From: JAVVHH01 sp964613945
Lineage (GTDB): Bacteria; Pseudomonadota; Alphaproteobacteria; Acetobacterales; Acetobacteraceae
DNA length: 64,000 nucleotides
Assembly (NCBI GenBank): GCA_964613945.1
Contig: CAZTJC010000004.1
Span: 1-64,000 of the forward strand
Direction: 5' to 3'
The notes below the pieces were generated by a model. It did no database searches and had not been told where the DNA came from. It saw only the letters and a program-made list of their open reading frames with translations. The position numbers were made by a program, and so were the translations under genes. Below are positions 1 through 8,449 of this stretch, piece after piece; positions within the stretch are counted from its first letter, which is position 1; each line of letters begins with the position of its first letter.

Positions 1-2
1 CC

Positions 3-323
3 GCCATGCAGGAGATGCGCGAGACCGGCTACATGCACAACCACATGCGCATGTATTGGGGCAAGAAGATCGTCCAATGGACCGCCTCCCCCGAGGAAGC
101 CTGGGAAACCGTCCTCCGCCTCAACAACCGCTACTTCCTCGACGGCCGCGACGCCAATTCCTACACCAACGTCGCCTGGCTGTTCGGCCTGCACGACCGC
201 CCCTGGGGCCCACAACCGGTCTTCGGCAACGTCCGCTCCATGAGCGAAGCCAGCCTCAAGAAGTTCGACGCCAACGGCTACGTCAAGGAAGTCGCACGCC
301 TCGCAGCCGCCGAAAAAGCGTAA
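3..323 (+). CDS. Class II CPD photolyase, C-terminal fragment (cut by window start)
   Basis: This is the last ~106 residues of a class II deoxyribodipyrimidine photolyase, a flavoprotein that uses light to split cyclobutane pyrimidine dimers in DNA. The visible part contains the family's conserved C-terminal block: HNHMRMYWGKKI near the beginning, then LNNRYFLDGRDANSYTNVAW and GLHDRPW, which belong to the FAD-binding helical domain. Class II enzymes are about 450-480 residues, so roughly three quarters of the gene lies to the left of the window. The reading frame is open from base 3 and ends in TAA. Codon use is strongly C-ending, like the right half of the window and unlike the genes that follow. 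No clear terminator follows it. Confidence 0.88.
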   Translation, partial: AMQEMRETGYMHNHMRMYWGKKIVQWTASPEEAWETVLRLNNRYFLDGRDANSYTNVAWLFGLHDRPWGPQPVFGNVRSMSEASLKKFDANGYVKEVARLAAAEKA

Positions 324-506
324 GTCTCACCAACCCGGCAGGCCCCTCCCATCAACCCGATCGTCACCTGGTGGCTCACCGGGCCTGAAGCCATGAAGCG
401 GGATTCTACATCGACTGAAACATAAGCTGCGATAGAACCTTCCCAGTCACGATGCTTGGCTGGCTTCAGGACTACGAACATTGATTTGTTCCACCAGGGT
501 TCTCTC

Positions 507-1022
507 ATGGCCGAATACATCAACAAGGCTCCTCCCGAGATCCGTCGTCTCTCTCCCTCAGATGCAGCGGCCTATCGTGATCTACGCCTCGCTGGGCTCA
601 AGACCCACCCAGAGGCGTTTGGCGCCTCTTGGGAGGAAGAAGCTGCTCATCCCCTGGTTTGGTTTGAAGACCGGCTGCGTCGGAACGTCATCTTCGGCGG
701 ACGGCAAGCGGCGGCGTTGACAGGCATCGTAGGCTTCCATGTGCCGGATGGTGCCAAGCAGCGTCATAAGGGAATGCTCTGGGGCATGTTCATTCAGTCG
801 GAAGCCAGAGGAACAGGGCTCGGATCCTTATTGGTCGCGCGGGTGCTGGAACACGCCAGGCAAACTGTCGAGGAAGTCCGCCTATCGGTGGTTGCCACCA
901 ACACGGCTGCCATCCGCCTCTATGAAAGTGTCGGCTTTGAGCGGTATGGCCTGGAGCAGCGGGCGCTCAAGATCGGCAACGACTATCACGATGAACTGCT
1001 GATGGCGCTCTCCCTTCGCTGA
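507..1022 (+). CDS. GNAT family N-acetyltransferase
   Basis: The 171-residue product has the GCN5-related N-acetyltransferase fold, which moves an acetyl group from acetyl-CoA to an amine. Visible features are the N-terminal IRRLSPSDAAAYRDLRL segment, a central beta strand region, the acetyl-CoA pyrophosphate loop EARGTGLGSLLV (an R-G-x-G-x-G type motif) and the C-terminal NTAAIRLYESVGFERYG block typical of the family. The ATG at 507 is preferred over a TTG further upstream (456) because AGGG lies just before it and the family motif starts soon after. The substrate cannot be told. It stands alone between the photolyase and aspartate dehydrogenase genes, separated by 183 and 134 bp without recognisable genes. 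Confidence 0.85.
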   Translation: MAEYINKAPPEIRRLSPSDAAAYRDLRLAGLKTHPEAFGASWEEEAAHPLVWFEDRLRRNVIFGGRQAAALTGIVGFHVPDGAKQRHKGMLWGMFIQSEARGTGLGSLLVARVLEHARQTVEEVRLSVVATNTAAIRLYESVGFERYGLEQRALKIGNDYHDELLMALSLR

Positions 1023-1156
1023 GGGGCTATGACCCTGGCAGACCTTTCGATGCTTTAGGCGCGACTGCCTCGTTGCTCATGTCTCTGTCGAGCCATGGTG
1101 TCCAATAAACGGTGACATTGCCGCAACGAAGCTTTCGCTGACTACTCGGACACGAC

Positions 1157-2005
1157 ATGCTGCGGGGCAAAGCGAAGGAAACCAAATTGCCGGAAACGCT
1201 GAACGTCGGGATTGCCGGTTACGGTGCCATTGGCCAAACGGTAGCGGCTGCTTTCGCGGAGACGGGCGGCATTCCCGGACTGCGCCTTGCCGCAATCGGC
1301 GCCCGTGATCCAGCCAAGGTGCGTGCCGCCCTGCCGCCCGGCTTGCCTGTCGAGCCCGTGATCGTCGGGATCACAGACCTCTCGGCGTATGCGGACATCG
1401 TCATCGAGTGCGCCCCTGCCGCCCTGCTTCTCTCCATCACCGAGCCGGTACTGCGTGCCGGGCGCACGATGGTGGTGCTGAGCTGTGGTGCCCTGCTGGA
1501 CGCCATGCAATTGGTCGAACTCGCCCGTGCGCACGGTGGACGCATCCTGATTCCTACCGGAGCGCTGCTCGGCCTAGACGCCGTGTTCGCCGCGGCGCAG
1601 GGCAACATTCACTCAGTCCGCATGGTCACGCGCAAACCGCCGAATGGCCTACGCGGCGCACCCTACCTGGTCGAGCATGGCATCGAGTTGGACGGGCTGA
1701 CCGAGAAGCGGCGCGTATTCGAGGGCACGGCCAGAGAGGCGGCCCGTGGCTTCCCTGCCAATCTCAACGTCGCCGTCGCTTTGTCGCTGGCTGGAATTGG
1801 GCCGGACCGCACCCGACTGGAAATTTGGGCCGACCCGGACGTGACGCGAAACATCCATACCATCGAGCTCGACTCCGACGCAGCCCGGCTGTCGATGACG
1901 ATCGAGAATATCCCCAGCACAAACCCCAAGACGGGTCGGATCACGGCACAGTCGGTGATCGCCATGCTGAAGAAGATGCGAGCGCCCCTGGCCGTCGGGA
2001 CCTGA
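1157..2005 (+). CDS. nadX: L-aspartate dehydrogenase (NadX/DUF108 family)
   Basis: The 282-residue product matches the aspartate dehydrogenase family, which oxidises L-aspartate to iminoaspartate with NAD(P) and in some bacteria replaces NadB in NAD synthesis. The N-terminal Rossmann motif is GIAGYGAIG (about residues 18-26), followed by DIVIECAP. The C-terminal domain holds the family block IPTGALLGLDAV, the KPPNGLRGAP loop, the FPANLNVAVALSLAGIG segment and the end motif ENIPSTNPKTGRIT. These blocks are complete, so the enzyme is probably active. The ATG at 1157 gives a short N-terminal extension; a TTG nearer LNVGIAGYG is possible. It is followed after 38 bp by a peptide-type binding protein, which suggests catabolic amino acid use rather than only NAD synthesis; that part is inference. 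Confidence 0.85.
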   Translation: MLRGKAKETKLPETLNVGIAGYGAIGQTVAAAFAETGGIPGLRLAAIGARDPAKVRAALPPGLPVEPVIVGITDLSAYADIVIECAPAALLLSITEPVLRAGRTMVVLSCGALLDAMQLVELARAHGGRILIPTGALLGLDAVFAAAQGNIHSVRMVTRKPPNGLRGAPYLVEHGIELDGLTEKRRVFEGTAREAARGFPANLNVAVALSLAGIGPDRTRLEIWADPDVTRNIHTIELDSDAARLSMTIENIPSTNPKTGRITAQSVIAMLKKMRAPLAVGT

Positions 2006-2043
2006 ACGACGCCCCCTTCCGAACTGCACCTTCAGGAGCCGCC

Positions 2044-3770
2044 ATGCGACGCCGTACCCTGCTCGCCGCTACCGTCGCGCTTGTCGCGCCCGCTGTCGTC
2101 AGGGCCGCCTCGGCCACCACGCTGAGGGTCGTTCCCGCAAGCGACCTCGCGGCGCTCGACCCGGTCTGGACCACGGCACCCGTCGTCCGCAACCACGGCT
2201 ACATGGTTTTCGATACCTTGTACGGCACGGACGCCGACCTCCGCATCCAGCCGCAGATGGCCGCCGGACACGTGGTGGAGAATGACGGCAAGCAGTGGAC
2301 CATCACACTGCGCGAGGGTCTGCGCTTCCACGATTGCGAGCCCGTGCTGGCCCGCGACGCCGTCGCTTCCATTCGCCGCTTCGGTGCCCGGGACAGCTTC
2401 GGCGAGACATTGATGGCGGCGACCGACGAACTTTCGGCTCCCGATGACCGCACGATCCGCTTCCGCCTCAAGCGCCCATTTCCGCTACTCCCGAACGCCC
2501 TGGGCAAGCCTTCGACAATGCCATGCATCATGCCGGAACGCCTGGCCCGCACCGACCCTGGCAAGCAGGTGACGGAGATGGTGGGCTCCGGCCCATACCG
2601 GTTCCTGGCGGACGAACGTGTTGCCGGATCGAGCGTCGCTTACCGGCGATTTGAGGGATACCAACCCCGCAGCGATGGCGTCGCCTCGTTCACCGCAGGG
2701 CCGAAGCGGGCGCACTTCGACCGGGTGGAATGGCAAGTGATCCCGGATGCCTCCACCAAGGTCAACGCACTGATCAACGGCGAGGTCGATTGGGTAGAGA
2801 CACCCTCCGCCGACCTGCTCGGCCTGCTCCGCGCCAGCCGCAAGGTTGAGGTGACGCGCTCCGCCCTGGCNNNNNNNNNNNNNNNNNNNNNNNNNNNNNN
2901 NNNNNNNNNNNNNNNNNNNNNNNNNNNNNNNNNNNNNNNNNNNNNNNNNNNNNNNNNNNNNNNNNNNNNNTGCTCGGCCTGCTCCGCGCCAGCCGCAAGG
3001 TTGAGGTGACGCGCTCCGCCCTGGCTGGCGATCTGGCCGTCATGGTGTTGAACTGCCTGCAGCCACCGTTCGACAATCCCGCAATTCGCCGTGCGCTGCT
3101 TCACGCGTTCAGCCAGACCGATTTCATGCGGGCTGCCATCGGAGACGACCGCACCCTGTGGTCAGACGAGGTTGCGGTATTCAACCCCGGAACGCCGATG
3201 GACAGCCGCTCCGGCCTCGAGGTGATGACTGGACCGCGCGACTTGGCCCGAGCCCGGCGCGAGATCCAGGCGGCAGGTTACAAGAACGAACCCACCGTCC
3301 TGTTGGGCGCCGTCGATCTTCCGCCGGAGAACGCCTACTCCGAACTTGCCGCAGACATGCTGAAGCAGATCGGCATGATTGTGGACCTGCAATCCGTGGA
3401 CTGGGGAACGACGGTGCAGCGCCGGTCGAGCAAGCAGCCGACCGGCGCTGGTGGGTGGAGCGCGTTCTTCACCAACCTGACCTGGACCAACAACTTCGAT
3501 CCCGCCAGCCACCTGGGCTTGCGCAGTGGCAGTGCAGCCTGGTTCGGCTGGCCTATGATGCCGCGCATGGAGGCGCTGCGGGCACAATGGTTCGAGACCT
3601 CAGATCAGGGGGCACAGAAGGCCATCTGTGCGGAGATGGAGCGGCAGTTCTGGGTCGACGTTCCCTACGTGCCGCTTGGGGCCGTGGCGCTTCCCACCGC
3701 TTACAGCACCACTCTTACGACGCCTCGTAGCGGCATCCTGCAAGGATACGACGTAGCTCGGCGCACGTGA
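2044..3770 (+). CDS. ABC transporter periplasmic binding protein, peptide/nickel type (SBP_bac_5), interrupted by an assembly gap
   Basis: The gene starts at an ATG with CAGGAG five bases upstream. It encodes a signal peptide (RRRTLLAATVALVAPAVVRA) and a family 5 solute-binding protein: the VFDTLYGTD block, GLRFHDCEPVLARD, and the C-terminal VPYVPLGAVALPTAYS. One hundred Ns at 2871-2970 split it into two frames. The 55 bases before the Ns are identical to the 55 bases after them. Removing the Ns and one copy (155 bases) joins the two halves in one frame of 1572 nt (523 residues), the usual size for the family. The gene is therefore very likely intact. No permease or ATPase genes adjoin it; it may share those of another system, or act with aspartate dehydrogenase just upstream. 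Confidence 0.87.
2816..3025. other. Assembly gap (100 N) with 55-bp identical flanks
   Basis: Bases 2816-2870 and 2971-3025 are identical over 55 bp and enclose exactly 100 Ns. A fixed run of 100 Ns is a scaffolder placeholder, and a 55-bp shared end is what two contigs from a k=55 graph assembly would show. The true sequence most likely contains one copy and no gap. Confidence 0.9.
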
Positions 3771-3801
3771 GCCTTTCCTCTCGGCCAGACCGCGACCCGG
3801 A

Positions 3802-4416
3802 CTAACGAGCTCCACTCCTCCTAGTCGGGGACCGTGACCCGGCCATCGCGAGTATGGCGCAGGGTTGGTAGAGGTTGCCGAAACTGAAGTAGTCCAGCAG
3901 CGTGCGTCCGCTGCCGTTCAGCTGACGGCCTACATGGTCGACCACCACCCGATCATCCGGCCGGCTCTGTTCCTGTGGCTCACGCACGACGGTGCCGTCG
4001 ATCAGGTGCTCGGACGCGGCAGCATCCTTCTCGGCAGCATACAGGGCCGCACCACCGCCGTTTGAACTCCCGGTGGCGATGACCAGCGTATTAGCCCGGG
4101 TCCAATCCGGATCGCGCTTGGCGAGTTCCAGCAGGGCAAAGCGGATCGCCGAGCGGACGTTCTCGCCCCAATCCTTTTCGGGATTCTGCTTCGAATGAGC
4201 TGCCTTGAACGCGACCCGGTGCGGTGAGGTAGCCAGGAACGCTGCTCGTTCGTCGTTGCTGAGATCGGCTTGGAAATGCGCGTCGCGCCCGGCGTCGGCC
4301 AACGGCACTTGGCGGCCATCGATCGTGTTGACGGTGCCCGCCTTGACTATGTCGAAGCCGTTGCCGTGCCCCTTGTCGGTGTAGACGACGCTGCAAGCCC
4401 AAACGTGAGCCGGCAC
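3802..4416 (-). pseudogene. Remnant of D-(-)-3-hydroxybutyrate oligomer hydrolase (3HBOH family)
   Basis: About 200 residues match the middle of 3-hydroxybutyrate oligomer hydrolases, enzymes that cleave oligomers released from polyhydroxybutyrate. Recognisable blocks in order are VVYTDKGHGNGFDI, AFKAAHSKQNPEKDWG, the nucleophile region VIATGSSNGGGAALYAAE with its candidate active serine, a version of the IDGxVxxEPQ segment, and YFSFGNLYQPCAILA. Full-length members are about 700 residues with a signal peptide. Here the match starts well inside the protein, without a proper start, and stops abruptly after the LYQPCA block. Both ends are lost and no other fragment was found nearby, so I read it as a decayed gene. 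Confidence 0.75.
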
Positions 4417-4461
4417 ACGACCAATCCGTAAAATTTCATGCGCTGACCGCCAGCGTTTGTT

Positions 4462-5238
4462 TTACAGGACCCTCGATAGGAAGTCCTTGGTTCTGCCCTC
4501 CTGCGGGTTAGATAGCAGCGCACGCGGGCTGCCACGCTCCACAATCATCCCATCCGCCATGAAGGTAAGGGCATCACCGACTTCCCGGGCGAAGGCGAGT
4601 TCGTGCGTCACAACCATCATGGTCATGCCGGATATCGCTAGATCCCGCATGACGGACAGGACCTCGCCCACGAGTTCCGGGTCAAGAGCCGAGGTCGGCT
4701 CGTCAAACAGCATCAATTTCGGTTCCATTGCCAGCGCCCGGGCGATGGCCACGCGTTGCTGCTCACCACCGGAAAGCTGGGCCGGGTAGCGGTCGTGCTT
4801 GGCGCCGAGACCGACGCGTTCCAGCAACTGCATCGCGCGTTCCCGGACCACCCGAGGCTTTTCCCGCTTCACTCGGATCGGAGCCTCGCAGATGTTGCCC
4901 AATGCGGTCATGTGCGGGAACAGGTTGAAGTGCTGGAACACCATGCCCACGCTTTGTCGCATGCGTGCGATGTGCCGTTCCGGCAACTCATAAAGGCGCC
5001 CGTTCCGTTCCTGGTAGCCGACCAGTTCGCCGCCCACCCAGATCCGGCCTCCATCGATCCGCTCCAAATGGTTGATGCAGGATAACAGCGTGCTTTTGCC
5101 TGAGCCGGATGGTCCGATGATGCACATCACCGTGCCAGGCATGACATCGAGGTCGATGCCGTTCAGCACTTCCCGCTCACCATACCGTTTAGACATGCCG
5201 CGAATGCGGACCATGGGCTCAGTCATATTTGCCGCCAT
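4462..5238 (-). CDS. Amino-acid-type ABC transporter ATP-binding protein (GlnQ/HisP-like)
   Basis: This is the ATPase of a polar amino acid uptake family ABC importer. It has Walker A GPSGSGKST, the Q-loop MVFQHFNLFPHMT, the signature LSGGEQQR, Walker B LMLFDEPTSALDPE and the H-loop VVTHELAFAREVGD, all intact. The FQHFNLFPHMT form of the Q-loop is typical of the GlnQ/HisP group. The chosen ATG at 5238 lies 2 bp after the permease stop; a second ATG at 5226 is about equally likely. It is the last gene of a four-gene cluster read leftwards: FMN monooxygenase, binding protein, permease, ATPase. The substrate is unknown; the monooxygenase suggests a compound that is oxidised after uptake. Confidence 0.9.
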   Translation of the reverse strand: MAANMTEPMVRIRGMSKRYGEREVLNGIDLDVMPGTVMCIIGPSGSGKSTLLSCINHLERIDGGRIWVGGELVGYQERNGRLYELPERHIARMRQSVGMVFQHFNLFPHMTALGNICEAPIRVKREKPRVVRERAMQLLERVGLGAKHDRYPAQLSGGEQQRVAIARALAMEPKLMLFDEPTSALDPELVGEVLSVMRDLAISGMTMMVVTHELAFAREVGDALTFMADGMIVERGSPRALLSNPQEGRTKDFLSRVL

Positions 5239-5239
5239 C

Positions 5240-6091
5240 TCAATGATGCCGGAAGCGCCGCTCGAGCCCACTCTGCATCGCAGACAGAACCGACACGATC
5301 AACAGGTACCAAAGCGAAGCGACGATCAGAAGGGGAATGGTTTCGTATGTGCGGGAGTAGATGAGCTGAGCCGTATAAAGAAGGTCGGCCATCGCAATCA
5401 CACTCACCAACGAAGTGCCTTTCACCATGGAGATTACTTCGTTGCCAACAGGCGGGATGATCAATCGCATGGCCTGCGGAAACACGATCCTAACAAAGAT
5501 GGTGGCGGGCCCCATGCCCAATGCCTTGGCTGCACGGGTCTGCCCGGATGGTACTGACAGGATACCGGCGCGGATCACTTCTGCCGTATAGGCTGCCTGT
5601 GCCAGGCCGAGACCGGCCAGTGCGGCCGTAAGCGGGGTGATGACGACGTTCGTGCTGGCATCGAAAAGTACGGCACCGAAAGGCAATGCGAGCCGTATAC
5701 GCGGATATAGCGCACCAAAGTTATACCAGAAGATTAGTTGTACCAGAACGGGTACACTTCGGAAGAACCAAATGTATAGCCAACTCAGCACGGAGAGCAG
5801 TCGGTTGGTCGAAAGCCGCATTATGGCCAGCACCGTGCCGAGACTGAGGCCGATTGCCATCGCGATAACAGTCAGTTCCAGCGTCCGGCCAAGCCCAGCA
5901 AGGATTTGCGGGTCGAACATGTATTCGGCCACCATGGGCCAACCGAATGCTGGATTGGTGGATACGCTATAAAGCACGGCGCCGGCCACGAGCACGGATA
6001 GCGCCGCGAAACCCAGTGTCCAAGGGTGCCGGAGCGGAACTACCGGAAGTTCCGGCGTTTCCGAACGTTCCTCAGGCTTGGCCGCGCTCAC
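5240..6091 (-). CDS. Amino-acid-type ABC transporter permease (HisM/GlnP-like)
   Basis: The protein is the membrane subunit of the importer encoded here. After a charged N-terminal tail of about 20 residues (PEERSETPELPVVPLRHPW) come about five or six membrane helices. The family's EAA-type coupling loop is seen as GILSVPSGQTRAAKALGM, followed by the RIVFPQAMRLIIPPVGNE block that touches the ATPase. The GTG at 6091 is chosen because it overlaps the stop of the binding-protein gene as GTGA, the pattern seen at many junctions in this window, and because a longer reading would run into that gene. Only one permease gene is present, so it would act as a homodimer. The ATPase gene follows immediately. 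Confidence 0.9.
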   Translation of the reverse strand: MSAAKPEERSETPELPVVPLRHPWTLGFAALSVLVAGAVLYSVSTNPAFGWPMVAEYMFDPQILAGLGRTLELTVIAMAIGLSLGTVLAIMRLSTNRLLSVLSWLYIWFFRSVPVLVQLIFWYNFGALYPRIRLALPFGAVLFDASTNVVITPLTAALAGLGLAQAAYTAEVIRAGILSVPSGQTRAAKALGMGPATIFVRIVFPQAMRLIIPPVGNEVISMVKGTSLVSVIAMADLLYTAQLIYSRTYETIPLLIVASLWYLLIVSVLSAMQSGLERRFRHH

Positions 6092-6978
6092 TTCTCGACG
6101 TTGGTCGGGTTCAGCGGAAAGGATTTTACGGCGCCGTCCTCCAGCCCCCACTTCTTGACAATCTTGTCATAGCCGCCATTGGCGTGCAGCGCTTCAAGCG
6201 CCGCTTGAACTGGTTTGGCCATGTCTGAGCCTTTCGGCAACGCGATACCGATGTAGCTGGTATCGGTGTAATGACCGACGACATGCGTCCGGCCTTTGGT
6301 TTGCGCGACGAAGTAGCTCACCGCAGTTGAGCCCAACCAGAACAACTCGGCGCGGCCGCTCATCATTGCGTCTGCGGCACCATTGCCGTCGTTGAAGGCA
6401 AGAGCCTCGATCGGCTTCCTGCCTGCGGCAGCGCACTTGGGCTGATGGTCTTCGACGAACACCATTTCGCGGGAGCCGCGCGTGGTTGCGACCGTAACGC
6501 CGCACAAGTCATCCAGCCCGTTCACCTTGATCGGGTTCGTGCTCTTCGTGGCGAACAACTCGTTACCAGTAAGCCAGCCGATCTGGTCCACGATCTTTCC
6601 CCGTGCGACGGACACGCCCATCTGGCCGGTTGCGGCGTCGAAGCGTTTCGCCTGCAAGCCAGGGATGAGTGAATCAAATGTCGTCGGACGAATCTCCAGC
6701 GGCAGGCCGAGAAGTTGCACGGCGGCACGGGCTAGGTCGATTTCCCAGCCTACAATTTGACCCTTCTCGTCCCTGAAATCATCGGGCGGGGAGCCAAGGG
6801 AAACGGCAAGGGTGAAAGCCTGGCCTTCCCGTCCTGCGGGAAGCAGTTTCTTCAACGCCGGATCCGGCTGCTGCACGAGAGCCGGGTCAGATCCCGGCTC
6901 GTCTGCCCGACTTGGCAGGGTGGATGTTGCAAGCAGGAGAACCAAGGCGGCGCTGCAGGAGCGAAGAACCAAGTTCAT
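6088..6978 (-). CDS. Amino-acid-type ABC transporter periplasmic binding protein
   Basis: This 296-residue protein begins with a signal peptide (NLVLRSCSAALVLLLATSTLPSRA). It continues as a family 3 solute-binding protein: GWEIDLARAAVQLLGLPLEI, the FDSLIPGLQAKRFDA segment, and the hinge region DLCGVTVATTRGSREM. The region TDTSYIGIALPKGSDMAKPVQAALEALHANG is the usual C-terminal block, and it ends YDKIVKKWGLEDGAV, typical of polar amino acid binders. Its start ATG overlaps the stop of the monooxygenase gene as ATGA, so the two are translationally coupled. That ties uptake of an unknown amino-acid-like or sulfonate/amine-type compound to its oxidation. The substrate cannot be read from the sequence. 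Confidence 0.88.
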   Translation of the reverse strand: MNLVLRSCSAALVLLLATSTLPSRADEPGSDPALVQQPDPALKKLLPAGREGQAFTLAVSLGSPPDDFRDEKGQIVGWEIDLARAAVQLLGLPLEIRPTTFDSLIPGLQAKRFDAATGQMGVSVARGKIVDQIGWLTGNELFATKSTNPIKVNGLDDLCGVTVATTRGSREMVFVEDHQPKCAAAGRKPIEALAFNDGNGAADAMMSGRAELFWLGSTAVSYFVAQTKGRTHVVGHYTDTSYIGIALPKGSDMAKPVQAALEALHANGGYDKIVKKWGLEDGAVKSFPLNPTNVEK

Positions 6979-8357
6979 GCGGGTTGCGTCTCCGAGGAAG
7001 GGGCGAGGCGAGTAGCGGGCTTGATCCGGCCACGACTGCGGAACATCGGACGTGCCAGGCCGAGGCTGTCGCGCAGTGTGCGGCCTTCATACTCGGTGTG
7101 GTGCAAGCCGCGGCGCTGGAGTTCTGGCACCAAGGTGTCCAATGCCTCGTAAACCGGCCCTGGCAAGTAAGGTGGGATGAGGTTCCACCCGTCGCATCCG
7201 CCGCTTTCAAACCAGTCCTGCATCTCGTCAGCCGCTTCCGCCGGTGTGCCGATGAACACACAGTGGCCGGACGCACCGGCCTGACCTTGATAGAGCTTGC
7301 GGATGGTCATGCCCGGCGTTCGGGCTTCCCTGACCAACTTGTCGTAAGCGCTTTTCACCGAGTTGGATTGTGGCAAAGGTTCCGGTACCGGCCCATCCAG
7401 CGGATGGCTCGACAGGTCGCCAAACACGCTGGCCAGCATGGGCAGACCAACACTGGGATGCACCAGATCCTGCAGTTGCGCCCAACGGTCTTCGGCCTCC
7501 ATCCGCGTGCGGCCGAGAATGGGTACGATGCCTGGCATGACCAGCATGGTCGCCGGGTCGCGTCCTGCCTTGACCCCGTGGTCCTTGACGCTGCGGTAGA
7601 AGGCGACTGCGTCGTTCTTGGTCTTCTGCTGCGTGTAGATGATGTCGGCGATGCGGGCGCCCAGGTCCTGCCCCGGCCCGGAGGAGCCGGCCTGCGCGAT
7701 GACCGGATAGCCTTGCAGCGGCCGGGCCACGTTTAGGGGGCCTTTGACCTGCAGGTGCTCGCCCCTGTGGTTGAGGGTGTGGAGCTTCGACGGTTCGAAA
7801 TAATGGCCGGTCTTCTTGTCGCGGATGAACGCGTCATCCTCCCAACTGTCCCAGAGGCCGAAGACCACGTCGACGAATTCCTCGGCTCGACCATACCGTT
7901 TCGCATGCTCGAGCAACGCATCGCGGCCGAAGTTGAAGGCTTCCTGCTCGCTCCAGGACGTGACCACGTTCCAGGCAACCCGGCCCCGTGTCACGTAGTC
8001 CAGCGAAGCGAACTTCCGCGCGACGTGATAGGGTTCGTTGAAGGTGGTCGAGGCGCTGGCGACAAACCCAAGGTGCTCAGTTACCGCAGCCAATGCGCCG
8101 ATCACCGTTAAAGGCTCGAACACGTCGATCCGAGGATTGAACGACAGCTCCTCGTCGTCGCGTGCGGAGTGGCGCACGGCGATGCCGTCGGCCCAGAACA
8201 TGAAATGAATACGTGCCCGCTCTGCAGCGCGGGCGATGTCCTGCCACAAGCCAATATCTGTGGCGGCATCCTCCCTGGCGTCCGGCATACGCCAACCCGC
8301 AGCATGGGCGCCGTTCGCGACGATGTTGAGGCCAAGCTTCATCTGTCGGTTTGCCAT
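6975..8357 (-). CDS. FMNH2-dependent monooxygenase, NtaA/SnaA/DszA(SoxA) family
   Basis: The 460-residue product belongs to the bacterial luciferase-like monooxygenases of the nitrilotriacetate/dibenzothiophene type. They need reduced flavin from a separate reductase and oxidise diverse organic N or S compounds. Visible family blocks are the N-terminal LGLNIVANGAHAAGWR, the FEPLTVIGALAAVTEHLG segment, STTFNEPYHVARKFASLDYVTRGRVAWNVVTS, and GHYFEPSKLHTLNHRGEHLQVKGPLN, then PVIAQAGSSGPGQDLGAR. All are complete. No flavin reductase gene is next to it. It is the first gene of the monooxygenase-importer operon and is transcribed divergently from a LysR regulator, 92 bp away, which is the likely controller. 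A role in scavenging sulfur or nitrogen from an organic compound is inference. Confidence 0.87.
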   Translation of the reverse strand: MANRQMKLGLNIVANGAHAAGWRMPDAREDAATDIGLWQDIARAAERARIHFMFWADGIAVRHSARDDEELSFNPRIDVFEPLTVIGALAAVTEHLGFVASASTTFNEPYHVARKFASLDYVTRGRVAWNVVTSWSEQEAFNFGRDALLEHAKRYGRAEEFVDVVFGLWDSWEDDAFIRDKKTGHYFEPSKLHTLNHRGEHLQVKGPLNVARPLQGYPVIAQAGSSGPGQDLGARIADIIYTQQKTKNDAVAFYRSVKDHGVKAGRDPATMLVMPGIVPILGRTRMEAEDRWAQLQDLVHPSVGLPMLASVFGDLSSHPLDGPVPEPLPQSNSVKSAYDKLVREARTPGMTIRKLYQGQAGASGHCVFIGTPAEAADEMQDWFESGGCDGWNLIPPYLPGPVYEALDTLVPELQRRGLHHTEYEGRTLRDSLGLARPMFRSRGRIKPATRLAPSSETQPA

Positions 8358-8410
8358 GCAAGAAACCTACCGAGGGATGTTTGTTTCGGTCAAAGCACTT
8401 ATGCGCAGAT

Positions 8411-8433
8411 GTTCATTCCGTCAGGTTATGAAC
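8411..8433. promoter_or_regulatory. Candidate LysR operator (T-N11-A inverted repeat)
   Basis: In the 92-bp divergent intergenic region, GTTCAT (8411-8416) is followed by 11 bases and then its exact inverted copy ATGAAC (8428-8433). This is a perfect T-N11-A box, the classic binding motif of LysR regulators, and it lies just before the lysR start. It could serve both autoregulation and control of the divergent monooxygenase operon. Confidence 0.6.
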
Positions 8434-8449
8434 TTCGAGGGTCAATGTG

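Noticed and set aside
2044..3770. Binding-protein gene read as frameshifted or split in two
   Set aside because: The 55-bp duplication around the Ns explains the frame change and the joined frame is complete.
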